Assembly (NCBI RefSeq): GCF_017744015.1
Contig: NZ_JAGHRA010000008.1
Location: 118,319-182,318 of the forward strand
Origin: Paracoccus sp. R12_2
GTDB lineage: Bacteria; Pseudomonadota; Alphaproteobacteria; Rhodobacterales; Rhodobacteraceae
Direction of reading: 5' to 3'
DNA length: 64,000 bases
Within the stretch, counting starts at the first letter, position 1; each line of letters starts with the position of its first letter. This document shows positions 17,442-26,275 of the stretch, one piece after another. The notes below the pieces were generated by a model. It saw only the letters and a list, made by a program, of their open reading frames with translations. It was not told where the DNA came from and did no database searches. Made by a program: the position numbers and the translations under genes.

Positions 17442-18119
17442 TCAGGATGCCTGCCGCAGCCCTTCCAGCGCCGCGCTGCTTTGTTGACCGTATGTCTTGA
17501 ACTTGACCAGCACCTCGGCGATCTGGTCGTCGGACAGGATCGGCGGCTCGCCCATCGGAAGGCACAGCAGGTATTGCGTTGCCAGTTCCTCGACGGTGAC
17601 GGCCAGGGCCAGCGCGCGCGCGATGGTGGCGTGGCCTGCGATGACGCCGTGATGCGCCATCAGGCAGGCGCGGCGCCCCTGCAGCGCGCTGACGACGCGG
17701 TCGGCCAGCTCCTGCGTGCCGAACAGCTCATAGGGTGCGCAGCGGATCGTGCTGCCGCCGGCCGCCGCGATGACATAGTGGATCGCCGGAATGTCGCGCC
17801 CCAGAATGGACAGGGCCGTGGCATGGGTCGAATGGGTATGGACCACCGCATTCAGGTCGGGCCGCGCCTGCAGGATGTCGCGATGAAAACGCCATTCGGA
17901 CGACGGCTGCACCTCGCCTTCATAGGTGGCATCCCAGTTCATCGCGACCACGTGTTCGGGCTGCAGCTTGTCATAGGGAATCCCGGTCGGCGAAATCAGG
18001 AACCCGTCGCCGTGCCGGACGCTGATATTGCCCGAGGTCCCCTTGTTGATTCCAAGCCGATTCATGTTGCGGCAGGATTCGATCAGTTCGCTGCGCAGCG
18101 CGCGTTCGTCATCGGTCAT
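17442..18119 (-). CDS. Class II aldolase (L-fuculose-phosphate aldolase type)
   Basis: This 225-aa zinc aldolase aligns well with FucA. GTSGNISVR (28-36) binds phosphate, Glu75 is the catalytic acid, and His94, His96 and His157 are the zinc ligands (FucA uses Glu73, His92, His94, His155). It should cleave a ketose-1-phosphate to dihydroxyacetone phosphate and an aldehyde. The substrate is presumably made by the neighbouring FGGY kinase, and the aldehyde could feed an aldehyde dehydrogenase such as the one encoded at 27061. Confidence 0.88.
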   Translation of the reverse strand: MTDDERALRSELIESCRNMNRLGINKGTSGNISVRHGDGFLISPTGIPYDKLQPEHVVAMNWDATYEGEVQPSSEWRFHRDILQARPDLNAVVHTHSTHATALSILGRDIPAIHYVIAAAGGSTIRCAPYELFGTQELADRVVSALQGRRACLMAHHGVIAGHATIARALALAVTVEELATQYLLCLPMGEPPILSDDQIAEVLVKFKTYGQQSSAALEGLRQAS

Positions 18120-18128
18120 TGGACAACC

Positions 18129-19175
18129 TCATTTGCAGGGAAATCGCGGCGGCTTGCCGTCAAGGATCAGTTTGATGTCACCGGCGATCATGGTCGCGGC
18201 CTTGGTCGCCGAATAGCGCGAGGCCCCCGCGATATGCGGCGACAGGGTGACATTGGACAGTTTCAGCAGCGGCCAGTCCGCGGGGGGCGGCTCGGGTTCG
18301 AACGTGTCCAGCGCCGCACCCTTCAGTTGGCCCGAGACCAGCGCATCGTAAAGCGCGTCGTAGTCCAGAACCTGCCCCCGCGTGGTATTCACGATATAGC
18401 CACCGGGCTTCATCATCGCGATGCGCTCGCGCGACATCATGCCCTTGGTCTCGGCCGTCACGCGCGGATGCAGCGTCACGACATCGGATCGCGCCACAAG
18501 ATCGTCCAGATCGGCCTTTTCGAACCCGGCGTCGATTTCGGCCTGGGTCAGTTCCTTGAACGGGTCGTAGATCAGGATCCTGCAGCCGAAGGGCTGCAGC
18601 AACCGGGCAACGCGGGTGCCGATATCGCCATATCCGACGATCCCGACGGTCAATTCGCACAGTTCGGGGCCGGTATTGTCATAGTGATAGAATTCGCGCC
18701 CGAACTTGCCGCTGGCGACGATCTGGTGCCCCCGGATGATGTTGCGCGTCTCGGCCAGCAGCGATGCGACCGTGAACTCGGCGACGGCAGACGCGTTTCG
18801 TCCGGGCGTGTTGACGACGGTGATCCCGCGCTCCCTCGCGGCGGCCATCTCGATGTTGACAGGTCCGCCGCGGGATACGGCGATGGTCTTCAGGTGCGGC
18901 GCGTGATCAAGGCTGTCTGCCGTGATCGGCGCAAGATGCGTGATCAGGATGTCGAGATCGTGCAGAAAATCGAAATATTCCTCGGGTCTGCCGACAAACT
19001 CGCCGACTGGCAGGGTCGGGTCGTGTTTGGTCGATTTCAATCGCAGCGGCCAATCGATCTGCATGCTGCGGATCGTCAGATCGCGGCCGGTCAGGGTGTC
19101 GCGCAAGGCCGTCTCGAAAAATTCAGGCTGCATGAAGCCGTCGCCGATGATGCCGATTGTCAGTGCGTCAGTCAT
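18129..19175 (-). CDS. D-isomer-specific 2-hydroxyacid dehydrogenase
   Basis: This 348-aa NAD(P)-dependent enzyme has the split catalytic domain and a Rossmann domain with VGIVGYGDIGTRVARLL. The substrate-binding region VSRGGPVNIE, the catalytic-region TTRGQVLDYDAL and the catalytic His in SPHIAGAS are all present. It interconverts a 2-hydroxyacid and a 2-oxoacid. It overlaps the CaiB/BaiF gene by 4 bp and is followed 9 bp later by the aldolase. Substrate unknown. Confidence 0.87.
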   Translation of the reverse strand: MTDALTIGIIGDGFMQPEFFETALRDTLTGRDLTIRSMQIDWPLRLKSTKHDPTLPVGEFVGRPEEYFDFLHDLDILITHLAPITADSLDHAPHLKTIAVSRGGPVNIEMAAARERGITVVNTPGRNASAVAEFTVASLLAETRNIIRGHQIVASGKFGREFYHYDNTGPELCELTVGIVGYGDIGTRVARLLQPFGCRILIYDPFKELTQAEIDAGFEKADLDDLVARSDVVTLHPRVTAETKGMMSRERIAMMKPGGYIVNTTRGQVLDYDALYDALVSGQLKGAALDTFEPEPPPADWPLLKLSNVTLSPHIAGASRYSATKAATMIAGDIKLILDGKPPRFPCK

Positions 19176-20371
19176 GCTTTTCTCTTTGCGTTGGGCTGGT
19201 CTTCGAGGCCCGGCAGGACCGTGCGGTATTCCTTGGGATCAAGGGCACGTTCCTCCATGACTTCGGCGCTGTGCTGGGCAAAGGATGGCGGCGCACGGCG
19301 ATAGCTGGCTGGCGTGCGCGACAACTTGATCGGGCTGCCGGTTCCGCGATATCCGCCGATATCGACCACCATCTCGCGATGCCGGGTATGCGGATCGTCG
19401 ATCACCTGGTCGATGCTGCGCACGGCACCGCAGGGAACCCCGGCCTTGATCAGGCGATCCGACAGCTCGATCGCGTCGAAATCGGCCAGCGCGGTTTCCA
19501 GCAAGGTCTTCAGCGTATCGCGATGCTGGTTGCGCTGGCTGTTCGATGCGAAGCGGGGGTCATCGGGCAGGTCGGGCCTGCCGATCATCTTGCAAAGCGT
19601 GGTGAACTGCCTGTTGTTTCCGACCGCCAGAAAGATCGGCTCGGACCCGGTCTCGAACGTATCGTAGGGGCAGATATTGGGATGCGCGTTGCCCGAAGGC
19701 TGTGCCACCTTGCCCGACAGGTAATAGTTCGGCAGATGCGGATGCAGCAGCGACACCCCGCAATCATAAAGGCTGGTTTCAATGAACTGGCCCTTGCCGC
19801 TGATCGCGCGTTCATTCAGGGCCATCAGGATGCCGATCGTCGCGTTCAGTCCCGTGACCATGTCGACCACAGGCACGCCGACGCGCAGGGGCTGGCCATC
19901 CTTTTCGCCGTTCACGCTCATGATCCCGCACAGGGCCTGAATGGCCGCATCATAGCCCGGCAAGCCGCCCATCGGGCCGTCCGAGCCGAATCCCGACACC
20001 CGGCAATGGATCAATCGGGGAAATCGCCGTGACAATTCGTCCTGTCCCAGGCCCCACCGCTCCATCGTGCCGGTCTTGAAATTCTCCAGCAGGACATCGG
20101 CGTCGTCCAGCAGCGCCAGCAGCAATTCGCGTCCCTTGTCCTGCGACAGGTCCACGGCAATGCCGCGCTTGTTGCGGTTCAATCCCTGAAAATAGCTTGC
20201 CGCGTCGCCCAGGAAGGGCGGCCCCCAGCCGCGCGTTTCATCGCCCGCGGGTGGTTCCAGCTTGATCACATCCGCACCATGGTCCGCCAGGACCTGCCCG
20301 GCATAGGGGCCGCCCAGCACGCGACTGGCATCGATTACCTTGAGATTGGCCAGTGAGCCGAAAGTGGTCAT
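19172..20371 (-). CDS. CaiB/BaiF family (type III) CoA-transferase
   Basis: This 399-aa protein is a family III CoA-transferase. VIDASRVLGGPYAGQVLADHGADVIKLE-type N-terminal sequence and the YDCGVSLL segment carrying the catalytic Asp are present. These enzymes move CoA between carboxylates through an aspartyl-CoA thioester. The start at 20371 is preferred because it overlaps the stop of the upstream CoA-transferase subunit (ATGA) and matches the family N terminus. Having a type III enzyme directly beside a type I pair is unusual. Confidence 0.88.
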   Translation of the reverse strand: MTTFGSLANLKVIDASRVLGGPYAGQVLADHGADVIKLEPPAGDETRGWGPPFLGDAASYFQGLNRNKRGIAVDLSQDKGRELLLALLDDADVLLENFKTGTMERWGLGQDELSRRFPRLIHCRVSGFGSDGPMGGLPGYDAAIQALCGIMSVNGEKDGQPLRVGVPVVDMVTGLNATIGILMALNERAISGKGQFIETSLYDCGVSLLHPHLPNYYLSGKVAQPSGNAHPNICPYDTFETGSEPIFLAVGNNRQFTTLCKMIGRPDLPDDPRFASNSQRNQHRDTLKTLLETALADFDAIELSDRLIKAGVPCGAVRSIDQVIDDPHTRHREMVVDIGGYRGTGSPIKLSRTPASYRRAPPSFAQHSAEVMEERALDPKEYRTVLPGLEDQPNAKRKA

Positions 20372-21132
20372 GCGGATGCTCCGTGAGGGATCGTCTCTGC
20401 CAGATCGCGACGCCATTGCGCTGCGAAGGCGGGGTAGGTTTCGGAAAGCTCGTCCAGTACCCGGCCGCGCAGCAGCGACAAGGTCGCCGCGTCCGGTTCC
20501 GGGGTCAATGGCGGGGTATCGTCGTGGTCGAACGTGAAGCCGGTCGCCTCGATGATCTCTGGCAGGGAATGTCCGGGATGCACGCTTTCGAGGCGAAAGC
20601 CCGGACGCTGGCTGTCAAAGCTGAACAGGGCCTTGCTGGTCAGCAGGGCGACCGGCCCGCCAGGACGGTGGGTTTCGGGCGCGCTGATGCCGGGTGCACT
20701 GATGAAATCGACCTTTTCGACCAGGACGCGAGGGCTGTGTTCTTCGCGAAACAGGATGACGCGCGGCACCGTGAAATAAAGATACGCCGATCCGAACGAA
20801 CCCGGCCAGCGGACGGACATCCGGGGATAGGCGCCGACACCGACCAGATTCACATTCGCCATGCCATCGATCTGGCCGCCACCCAGAAAGAACGCATCCA
20901 GCCGTCCTTGTCCGGCGCTGTCGAACAGCTCGGCCGATCCGTTGGTGAAGAAGTTGTGTTCGACCGACCCCAGGATCGACAGCCGAACCTTGCGCCGGTC
21001 TTCGACCAGCGCGCGCCGCAGCATCGCGCCCGCCGCGGGCATTGGCGATGATGCGCCGACCGCGACATGGCGGACATCGTGCAGCAGGCCTGCAATCGCG
21101 CAGATCAGGATTTCGCGGGGCAGGGCGGTCAT
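20368..21132 (-). CDS. Type I CoA-transferase, beta subunit (glutaconate CoA-transferase B-like)
   Basis: This 254-aa protein matches the B-subunit fold of family I CoA-transferases. FLGGGQIDGMANVNLVGVG is the conserved core, and SVEHNFFTNGSAELFD and the VDFISAPG stretch fit glutaconate/3-oxoadipate-type B subunits. The glutamate that carries CoA in some members is not obvious here, as in several IpdB-like hydrolase relatives, so hydrolase or ring-opening activity is a possible alternative. It is translationally coupled with the A subunit (4-bp overlap). Confidence 0.8.
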   Translation of the reverse strand: MTALPREILICAIAGLLHDVRHVAVGASSPMPAAGAMLRRALVEDRRKVRLSILGSVEHNFFTNGSAELFDSAGQGRLDAFFLGGGQIDGMANVNLVGVGAYPRMSVRWPGSFGSAYLYFTVPRVILFREEHSPRVLVEKVDFISAPGISAPETHRPGGPVALLTSKALFSFDSQRPGFRLESVHPGHSLPEIIEATGFTFDHDDTPPLTPEPDAATLSLLRGRVLDELSETYPAFAAQWRRDLAETIPHGASA

Positions 21133-21926
21133 GCACAGACCTCTTGCGCCATGTAGTCGGCAAACCCTTCCGGGGTTCGCGCAGCAGTGGCATAGCGGAC
21201 CATTTCATCGGTATCCGTCGCGTATTCGCCCCATAATCCGTAAGGCCAGGCACCGCGCGGCGCTTTGGCGACCGCGTCGACATACAGGGCCGGCAGGGTG
21301 CCTGCGGCGGTGGTTTCATCGGCCAGCAGGCTGCGATCGACGATCCGTTCAACCGTGACCAAAGTCTGCGTCGCGGCATAGGCCATCGCGGCCAGTTCGC
21401 GGCGGCGACCGATCCAGACATTGCCGTCGCGGTCCGCCATCGGCGCGTGAAAGATCGCGAAGTCAGGGCGTATGGCCGGGATGATCGCGATGGAATCGCC
21501 TGTCTCCAACGGGTTGTCGATGACCTGCCAATCAGCCCTTTGCGCCAGAATGTCCGATCCGATCAGGCCACGCATGGGCATGAAGGGCACGCCTTTCTGG
21601 GCGGCCAGCAGGCCCGCATGTATCGCCGGGCAGGTCGCGTCCATGACCCGGATGCTGCCCTTCTTTACCGCGTCGTTGAAGCGTGGTGCGCCCCCGGCTT
21701 CGCCCAGGGACACCGCGCTGGTCTCGACACAGCGCACCAGCCCGGCACCGATCAGCTGATCGACCTGCAATCCCCCGGTCGGCACGCAGACAAGGTGCAG
21801 ATCGCCCGCGCCTTGCCGGATCAGCGGGCGCGTCATGGCCATGGAAACCCCGGCATAATCCACCGGCAGCGCCAGTGACATGCCTGGCCGGACAAGGCTT
21901 GCAAGCGCCCGCAGATGTTCAGCCAT
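21129..21926 (-). CDS. Type I CoA-transferase, alpha subunit (glutaconate CoA-transferase A-like)
   Basis: This 265-aa protein is the A-subunit partner. The N-terminal MAEHLRALASLVRPGMSLAL and central CVPTGGLQVDQLIGAG and RGLIGSDIL segments fit the family. The ATG at 21926 has a strong RBS (AAAGGGAGGG) and matches the family start; the in-frame extension runs through the promoter. It is the first gene of the eleven-gene leftward operon, and an IclR-type palindrome lies 18 bp upstream of its start. Confidence 0.82.
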   Translation of the reverse strand: MAEHLRALASLVRPGMSLALPVDYAGVSMAMTRPLIRQGAGDLHLVCVPTGGLQVDQLIGAGLVRCVETSAVSLGEAGGAPRFNDAVKKGSIRVMDATCPAIHAGLLAAQKGVPFMPMRGLIGSDILAQRADWQVIDNPLETGDSIAIIPAIRPDFAIFHAPMADRDGNVWIGRRRELAAMAYAATQTLVTVERIVDRSLLADETTAAGTLPALYVDAVAKAPRGAWPYGLWGEYATDTDEMVRYATAARTPEGFADYMAQEVCA

Positions 21927-21943
21927 GCAGCCCTCCCTTTGAT

Positions 21944-21962
21944 CGTTCCAAATTATGGAACA
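21944..21962. promoter_or_regulatory. Candidate IclR operator 1 (leftward operon)
   Basis: The 19-bp sequence CGTTCCAAATTATGGAACA has perfect GTTCCA/TGGAAC arms around a 5-bp AT centre. It covers a minus-strand CATAAT that could be the -10 box of the leftward operon. It is identical at 15 of 19 positions to the second copy at 22102. An IclR gene lies in the divergent cluster, so it is the probable binding protein. Confidence 0.6.
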
Positions 21963-22061
21963 ACGTTCTGTAATTGATACTAGGCGCAGACTTAAGATCA
22001 AGTCAATCGCCTGTCTGCAACCGCTCTGGAGCCGCTTTTACTACATCGCCAGCGGTTTTTC

Positions 22062-22089
22062 TTGACAAACGGCAGCAGCGCGACACAAT
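22062..22089 (+). promoter_or_regulatory. Sigma-70-type promoter of the PotABCD-like transporter operon
   Basis: A perfect TTGACA (-35, 22062-22067) is followed after 16 bp by CACAAT (-10, 22084-22089). Operator 2 lies just downstream, over the expected transcription start, a position suited to repression. Confidence 0.5.
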
Positions 22090-22101
22090 AAAACAGAATA
22101 G

Positions 22102-22120
22102 CGTTCTATAATATGGAACG
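22102..22120. promoter_or_regulatory. Candidate IclR operator 2 (transporter operon)
   Basis: The 19-bp near-palindrome CGTTCTATAATATGGAACG has CGTTC/GAACG arms and a symmetrical AT core. It ends 3 bp before the RBS GGAGG of the ABC ATPase gene. Together with operator 1 it frames the divergent promoter region. Confidence 0.6.
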
Positions 22121-22135
22121 ATGGGAGGAAAGATG

Positions 22136-23281
22136 ATGCAGATACAGGCGCGGCGAGCGATGCGGTCCGAATCGCCGGATGTTCAGCCGGTCTCGACGAC
22201 GCCCGCGCAACAGGCGATCGGGTCCAGCATCTCGGTGCGCAGTGTCGTCAAGAAATATGGCGCGTTTGTCGCGGCAGACCGCGTCAGCCTGGAAATCGAG
22301 CCGGGTGAGTTTGTGACCTTGCTGGGTCCGTCGGGCAGCGGCAAGACAACGCTTCTGAACCTGCTGGCAGGTTTCCAGAATATCGACGGTGGCGATATTC
22401 TGGTGGATGGCCGTCCCATCCAGCACGTTCCGACGCATCGGCGCGGCTTTGGCATGGTCTTTCAAAGCTATGCGCTGTTTCCAAACATGACGGTCGCCCA
22501 GAATGTCGGTTTTCCGCTGCGCATGGCCAGGATGGACCGGGCCACGACAGATCGCCGGGTCGCGGAAACGCTGGAGATGATGCGCCTGTCGGAACATGCG
22601 CAGAAGCTGCCGTCCCAGATGTCCGGCGGACAGCAGCAACGGGTCGCGATCGCCCGCGCAATCGTCATGCGGCCCAAGGTTGTCCTGATGGATGAACCGC
22701 TGAGCGCGTTGGACCGGCGCTTGCGGGAATCGATCCAGATCGAACTGCGCGAGCTTCATCAGACCATCGGCAGCACCATCCTGTTCGTCACGCATGATCA
22801 ATCCGAAGCATTGACCATGTCCGACCGCATCGCCGTCATGGATGCCGGACACATCGTGCAGGTTGACCGCCCGGTGGAAATCTATCGCAGACCGCAAAGC
22901 AGGTTCGTCGCCTCGTTCGTCGGCGAAAGCAATCTGATCGACGCCGAGGTGATCGAGAGGAAGGGAAAGGTTCTGACCCTGCGCACGCCCGGTGGCCATG
23001 TCTTCGAGGCGGCCTCGCGCGATGGGGTACACGAAAGGCGTGCCACCGTCCTCGTCCGGCCCGAAAGGATCAGGATCCACGATCAGCCGACGTCGCACAG
23101 CATGCCGGCGACCGTCATTTCAGCCCTGTTTTTGGGCGAGGTGCTGCGGATCGAGGTGCGGCTTGATGACGGCCAGACCCTTCTGATCCGCTGTTCCGAC
23201 ACGTCCGAGATCACGCTGCCGCAGGTGGGGCAGAAGTTGCAGATCGGGTGGGGCGCGGCAGACGGCTGGGTTCTGTCATGA
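22136..23281 (+). CDS. ABC transporter ATP-binding protein (PotA-like)
   Basis: This roughly 381-aa ATPase is of the spermidine/putrescine-type. Walker A GPSGSGKTT is at about 64-72, the signature is MSGGQQQR, Walker B is VVLMDEPLSALDRR and the switch His is in FVTHDQ. A C-terminal TOBE-like regulatory domain starts at about residue 280. The start at 22136 places GGAGG (22124-22128) 7 bp upstream; ATG at 22133 is also possible. It couples to the permease by an ATGA overlap. Confidence 0.88.
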   Translation: MQIQARRAMRSESPDVQPVSTTPAQQAIGSSISVRSVVKKYGAFVAADRVSLEIEPGEFVTLLGPSGSGKTTLLNLLAGFQNIDGGDILVDGRPIQHVPTHRRGFGMVFQSYALFPNMTVAQNVGFPLRMARMDRATTDRRVAETLEMMRLSEHAQKLPSQMSGGQQQRVAIARAIVMRPKVVLMDEPLSALDRRLRESIQIELRELHQTIGSTILFVTHDQSEALTMSDRIAVMDAGHIVQVDRPVEIYRRPQSRFVASFVGESNLIDAEVIERKGKVLTLRTPGGHVFEAASRDGVHERRATVLVRPERIRIHDQPTSHSMPATVISALFLGEVLRIEVRLDDGQTLLIRCSDTSEITLPQVGQKLQIGWGAADGWVLS

Positions 23282-25068
23282 CCGACGCGACGCCGACTGC
23301 CGCCCCGTTGCCCGCCCGCGCAGCCCTGGCACAGCGTTTGAAAGATCCCGCGCTGCTGCTTGTGCCCGCCGTGGTGTTCCTGGCGCTGATCTATGTCTTT
23401 CCGCTGATCGACCTGTTCCGGGTCAGCATGTCCGGCCCGACATGGTCGACCTATTTCGAACGGGTCTTCTCGGTCCCGCTTTACTGGGAATCGCTGCTGC
23501 GGACGATGCAGATCGCATTCACCGTCGCCTGTCTTTGCGTACTGTTGGGATATCCGACGGCCCTGCTGATCCATCGCACCCGCGGTCTGACGCAGATCCT
23601 GATCGCGACGGCGGTGATCCTGCCCTACTTCATCGCCATCCTGATCCGCACCTATGCGTGGATGGTGTTGCTGGGCCGAAACGGTCCGATCAACAAGCTG
23701 TTGCAGATGCTGGGACTGATCGACACCCCGATCGGGTTGCTGTTCAACCGGGGCTCTGTCCTTCTGGGCATGACGGCGGTGCTTCTGCCGCTGATGGTGC
23801 TGACGATCTATGCTTCGGTCTCGCGGCTTGATCAGGGGCTGACACGAGCCGCGCTGGCATCGGGCGCGGGTCCGTTGGCAGTGTTCTGGCGGGTGCTGCT
23901 GCCCCTGACATTGCCGGGTATCGGCGCGGGGTTCCTGTTGGTCTTCGTGGCCGGGATCGGCTTCTTCATCACGCCGACCCTTCTGGGCGGACCGGGCGAC
24001 CAGATGTTCGCCATGCACATCACCCAACAAGCCGATTCCATCACTGGCGAGGGATTCCTGCAGGCGCTGGCGGTGGTTCTGCTGGTGATCACCCTGATCG
24101 TGGTCGGTATCGCAGGCCGCATCATGGGCTTCGAATTCATCTGGGGCGGCGGCAAGATGGATGCAGGCGCCAGAAGCCGCGCGCCTGCACCCAAACCTGC
24201 TGCGCGCGCGCGCCGGCGCGGCCCCGGCATGGTGATCGCCGATCTTCTGGGCTGGCCGATCCTGCGCATCATGGGGCGCCTGCCGGCTGGCTGGGGGCAC
24301 TGGACGGTGCGCGGAATGGGCGGCTTCGTCGTCGCGACGCTGGTCATCCCGATCATCGTGGTGATGATCATTTCCTTCAGCAAGGCCAGCTACCTGACCT
24401 TCCCGCCGCCAGACTGGTCGATGCGCTGGTACGAGAAATTCTTCTCGGACAGCAACTGGATGTCGGCGTTCTGGAACTCGCTTGCCATCGCGTGCCTGTC
24501 GGCCGTCATCTCGGTCAGCCTGGGTGCCACGGCGGCGATGGGGATCGTGCGCAGCGATATCCGCTACAAATCCGCCCTGATGCTGCTGCTGGTCAGCCCG
24601 ATGATCGTGCCGCCGGTGGTGCTGGGCCTGTCGCTGTACAGCCTGTTCCTGAATGTCGGGTTGACCGGCACCTATCTTGGGCTGGCGGCGGCGCACGCGA
24701 TCGGCGGCATCCCCATCGTGGTCGTGATCGTCGCGGCATCGTTGCAGGCGGTGGATCGGCGGCTTGAACAGGGGGCAGCCGTTCATGGCGCCTCGCCGCT
24801 GACCGTCTTTCGCACCGTCACCTTGCCGGCCATCGCGCCGGGGCTTGGCGCGGCGATCTTCTTCGCGTTCCTGCATTCGTTCGATGAACTTGTGCTGTCG
24901 CTGTTCCTGTCCAGCCCGCGCATGAAGACCCTGCCGCTGATGCTGTGGGCGGACATCAACTATCAACTGAACCCGGTGCTGGCGGTCGTTTCGACGCTCG
25001 AGGTGCTGTTGGTCGTGGGCGGCATCATCCTAGCAAGGCCCGTCCTTGCGCGGGGCCGTGCCGCCTGA
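23278..25068 (+). CDS. Fused ABC transporter permease (PotB-PotC-like in one chain)
   Basis: This 596-aa protein contains two complete BPD-transporter permease domains. The first covers about residues 20-295 with an EAA-like loop RAALASGAGPLAVFWRV, the second about 350-590 with EQGAAVHGASPLTVFRTV. A basic, Ala/Pro-rich linker (about 297-325) joins them. In most PotABCD systems these are two genes. Two EAA loops in one chain suggest that a single copy forms the whole membrane channel. It is cotranscribed with the ATPase and the binding protein. Confidence 0.88.
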   Translation: MTDATPTAAPLPARAALAQRLKDPALLLVPAVVFLALIYVFPLIDLFRVSMSGPTWSTYFERVFSVPLYWESLLRTMQIAFTVACLCVLLGYPTALLIHRTRGLTQILIATAVILPYFIAILIRTYAWMVLLGRNGPINKLLQMLGLIDTPIGLLFNRGSVLLGMTAVLLPLMVLTIYASVSRLDQGLTRAALASGAGPLAVFWRVLLPLTLPGIGAGFLLVFVAGIGFFITPTLLGGPGDQMFAMHITQQADSITGEGFLQALAVVLLVITLIVVGIAGRIMGFEFIWGGGKMDAGARSRAPAPKPAARARRRGPGMVIADLLGWPILRIMGRLPAGWGHWTVRGMGGFVVATLVIPIIVVMIISFSKASYLTFPPPDWSMRWYEKFFSDSNWMSAFWNSLAIACLSAVISVSLGATAAMGIVRSDIRYKSALMLLLVSPMIVPPVVLGLSLYSLFLNVGLTGTYLGLAAAHAIGGIPIVVVIVAASLQAVDRRLEQGAAVHGASPLTVFRTVTLPAIAPGLGAAIFFAFLHSFDELVLSLFLSSPRMKTLPLMLWADINYQLNPVLAVVSTLEVLLVVGGIILARPVLARGRAA

Positions 25069-25102
25069 CGTGAAGACAAGAAATCCAATGGAGGAGGATG
25101 AC

Positions 25103-26179
25103 ATGGTTGGAATGAAGAAGACGATGGGAACGGTATCGGCACTGGCGATGGCCGCGCTGATCGCCGGCCCCGCGCTGGCCGAAGGCGAAGTCGTGATGCA
25201 GGACCCCGGTGGCGCCTACGGCGATGCGCTGCAAGAGGTCATGTATGACAGCTTCGAGGACGAGACCGGCATCGATGTCGTGACCGTGCAAGAGGCGCGT
25301 TCCGGTCCGCGGATCAAGGCGCAGGTCGAAGCCGGCAAGACGGAATGGGATCTGACCTTCATCTTCGACCAGGAAACCAAGCTTCTGGGCGATTGCTGTC
25401 TGGCCGATATCGACTACGACAAGATGTCGGACGAAGCGAAGAAGACGCTGGACAGCATGCCGGAAAACCTCAAGCGGCCAAAGGGCGTCGCGCTGCAGGT
25501 GATCGGCGTCGGCATGGTTTACAACACCGATGTCTATTCCGAACAGCAGCCCGAAAGCTGGGCTGATTTCTGGGATGTCGAGACGTTTCCCGGCAATCGC
25601 TGCCTGCCCGCATGGCCGCGTTTCGTGATGGAAGCGGCGCTGATGGCTGACGGGGTCGCGAAGGAAGACCTGTATCCTGTCGACGTGGAACGCGCTCTGA
25701 ACAAGATCGAAGAAATCAAGCCGCATGTGTCGAAATGGTGGACGACCTCTGCGCAGGCCCCGCAACTTCTGCTGGATGGCGAGGCGGACATGTGCATGGC
25801 CTATACCGGATCGTCCTCGATCCTGGCGCTAGAGGGGGCGCCGCTTGAGGTCGAATGGAACCAGGGCTTCGTTTATTATGACTTCTTCTCGATCCCGAAG
25901 GACGCGCCCAACTACGACAACGCGCTGAAGCTGCTGTCATGGCGGCTGGATTCGCAGCGCGCCGCAGAGCTGACCTCGGTCTATCCCGTGGCGTTGCCGT
26001 CGCCGTTGGTCTACGAGGCGGCCGATCCCGAAATCAGCAAGTATTGGGCCAACAACCCCGACAACCTTGCCAAGGCGATCGAATGGAGCCCAGATTACTG
26101 GGGGGGCGAGTCGGAACAGGGCACGATGACGAACGAGGAATACGGCCAAGAGCAGTTGAACACGCTTCTGGCGCAATGA
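25103..26179 (+). CDS. ABC transporter substrate-binding protein (PotD/PotF-like)
   Basis: This 358-aa periplasmic protein has a clear Sec signal peptide (basic MVGMKKTMG, hydrophobic core, cleavage after GPALA about residue 26). The mature part begins EGEVVMQDPGGAYGDALQ, typical of family 1 (PotD-like) binding proteins. It contains several Cys (CC near residue 99, and others), so disulfides are possible. The ATG at 25103 follows GGAGGA with 5-6 bp spacing. The ligand is unknown; the adjacent catabolic genes argue against polyamines. Confidence 0.85.
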   Translation: MVGMKKTMGTVSALAMAALIAGPALAEGEVVMQDPGGAYGDALQEVMYDSFEDETGIDVVTVQEARSGPRIKAQVEAGKTEWDLTFIFDQETKLLGDCCLADIDYDKMSDEAKKTLDSMPENLKRPKGVALQVIGVGMVYNTDVYSEQQPESWADFWDVETFPGNRCLPAWPRFVMEAALMADGVAKEDLYPVDVERALNKIEEIKPHVSKWWTTSAQAPQLLLDGEADMCMAYTGSSSILALEGAPLEVEWNQGFVYYDFFSIPKDAPNYDNALKLLSWRLDSQRAAELTSVYPVALPSPLVYEAADPEISKYWANNPDNLAKAIEWSPDYWGGESEQGTMTNEEYGQEQLNTLLAQ

Positions 26180-26186
26180 TCCGGCG

Positions 26187-26212
26187 GCCGGGCGTACAAA
26201 TGCCCGCCCGGC
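26187..26212 (+). terminator. Hairpin after the binding-protein gene
   Basis: GCCGGGCG (26187-26194) and CGCCCGGC (26205-26212) can pair around a 10-nt loop. It lies 7 bp after the binding-protein stop and lacks a T tract. It could be a transcript-end or stabilising hairpin that raises binding-protein mRNA over downstream genes. Confidence 0.4.
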
Positions 26213-26275
26213 CCGCCAACAACATCCGCGCGGGCCATCACGGCCCGTGCAAGCAGGGAAAGACCAGACCGGGCC

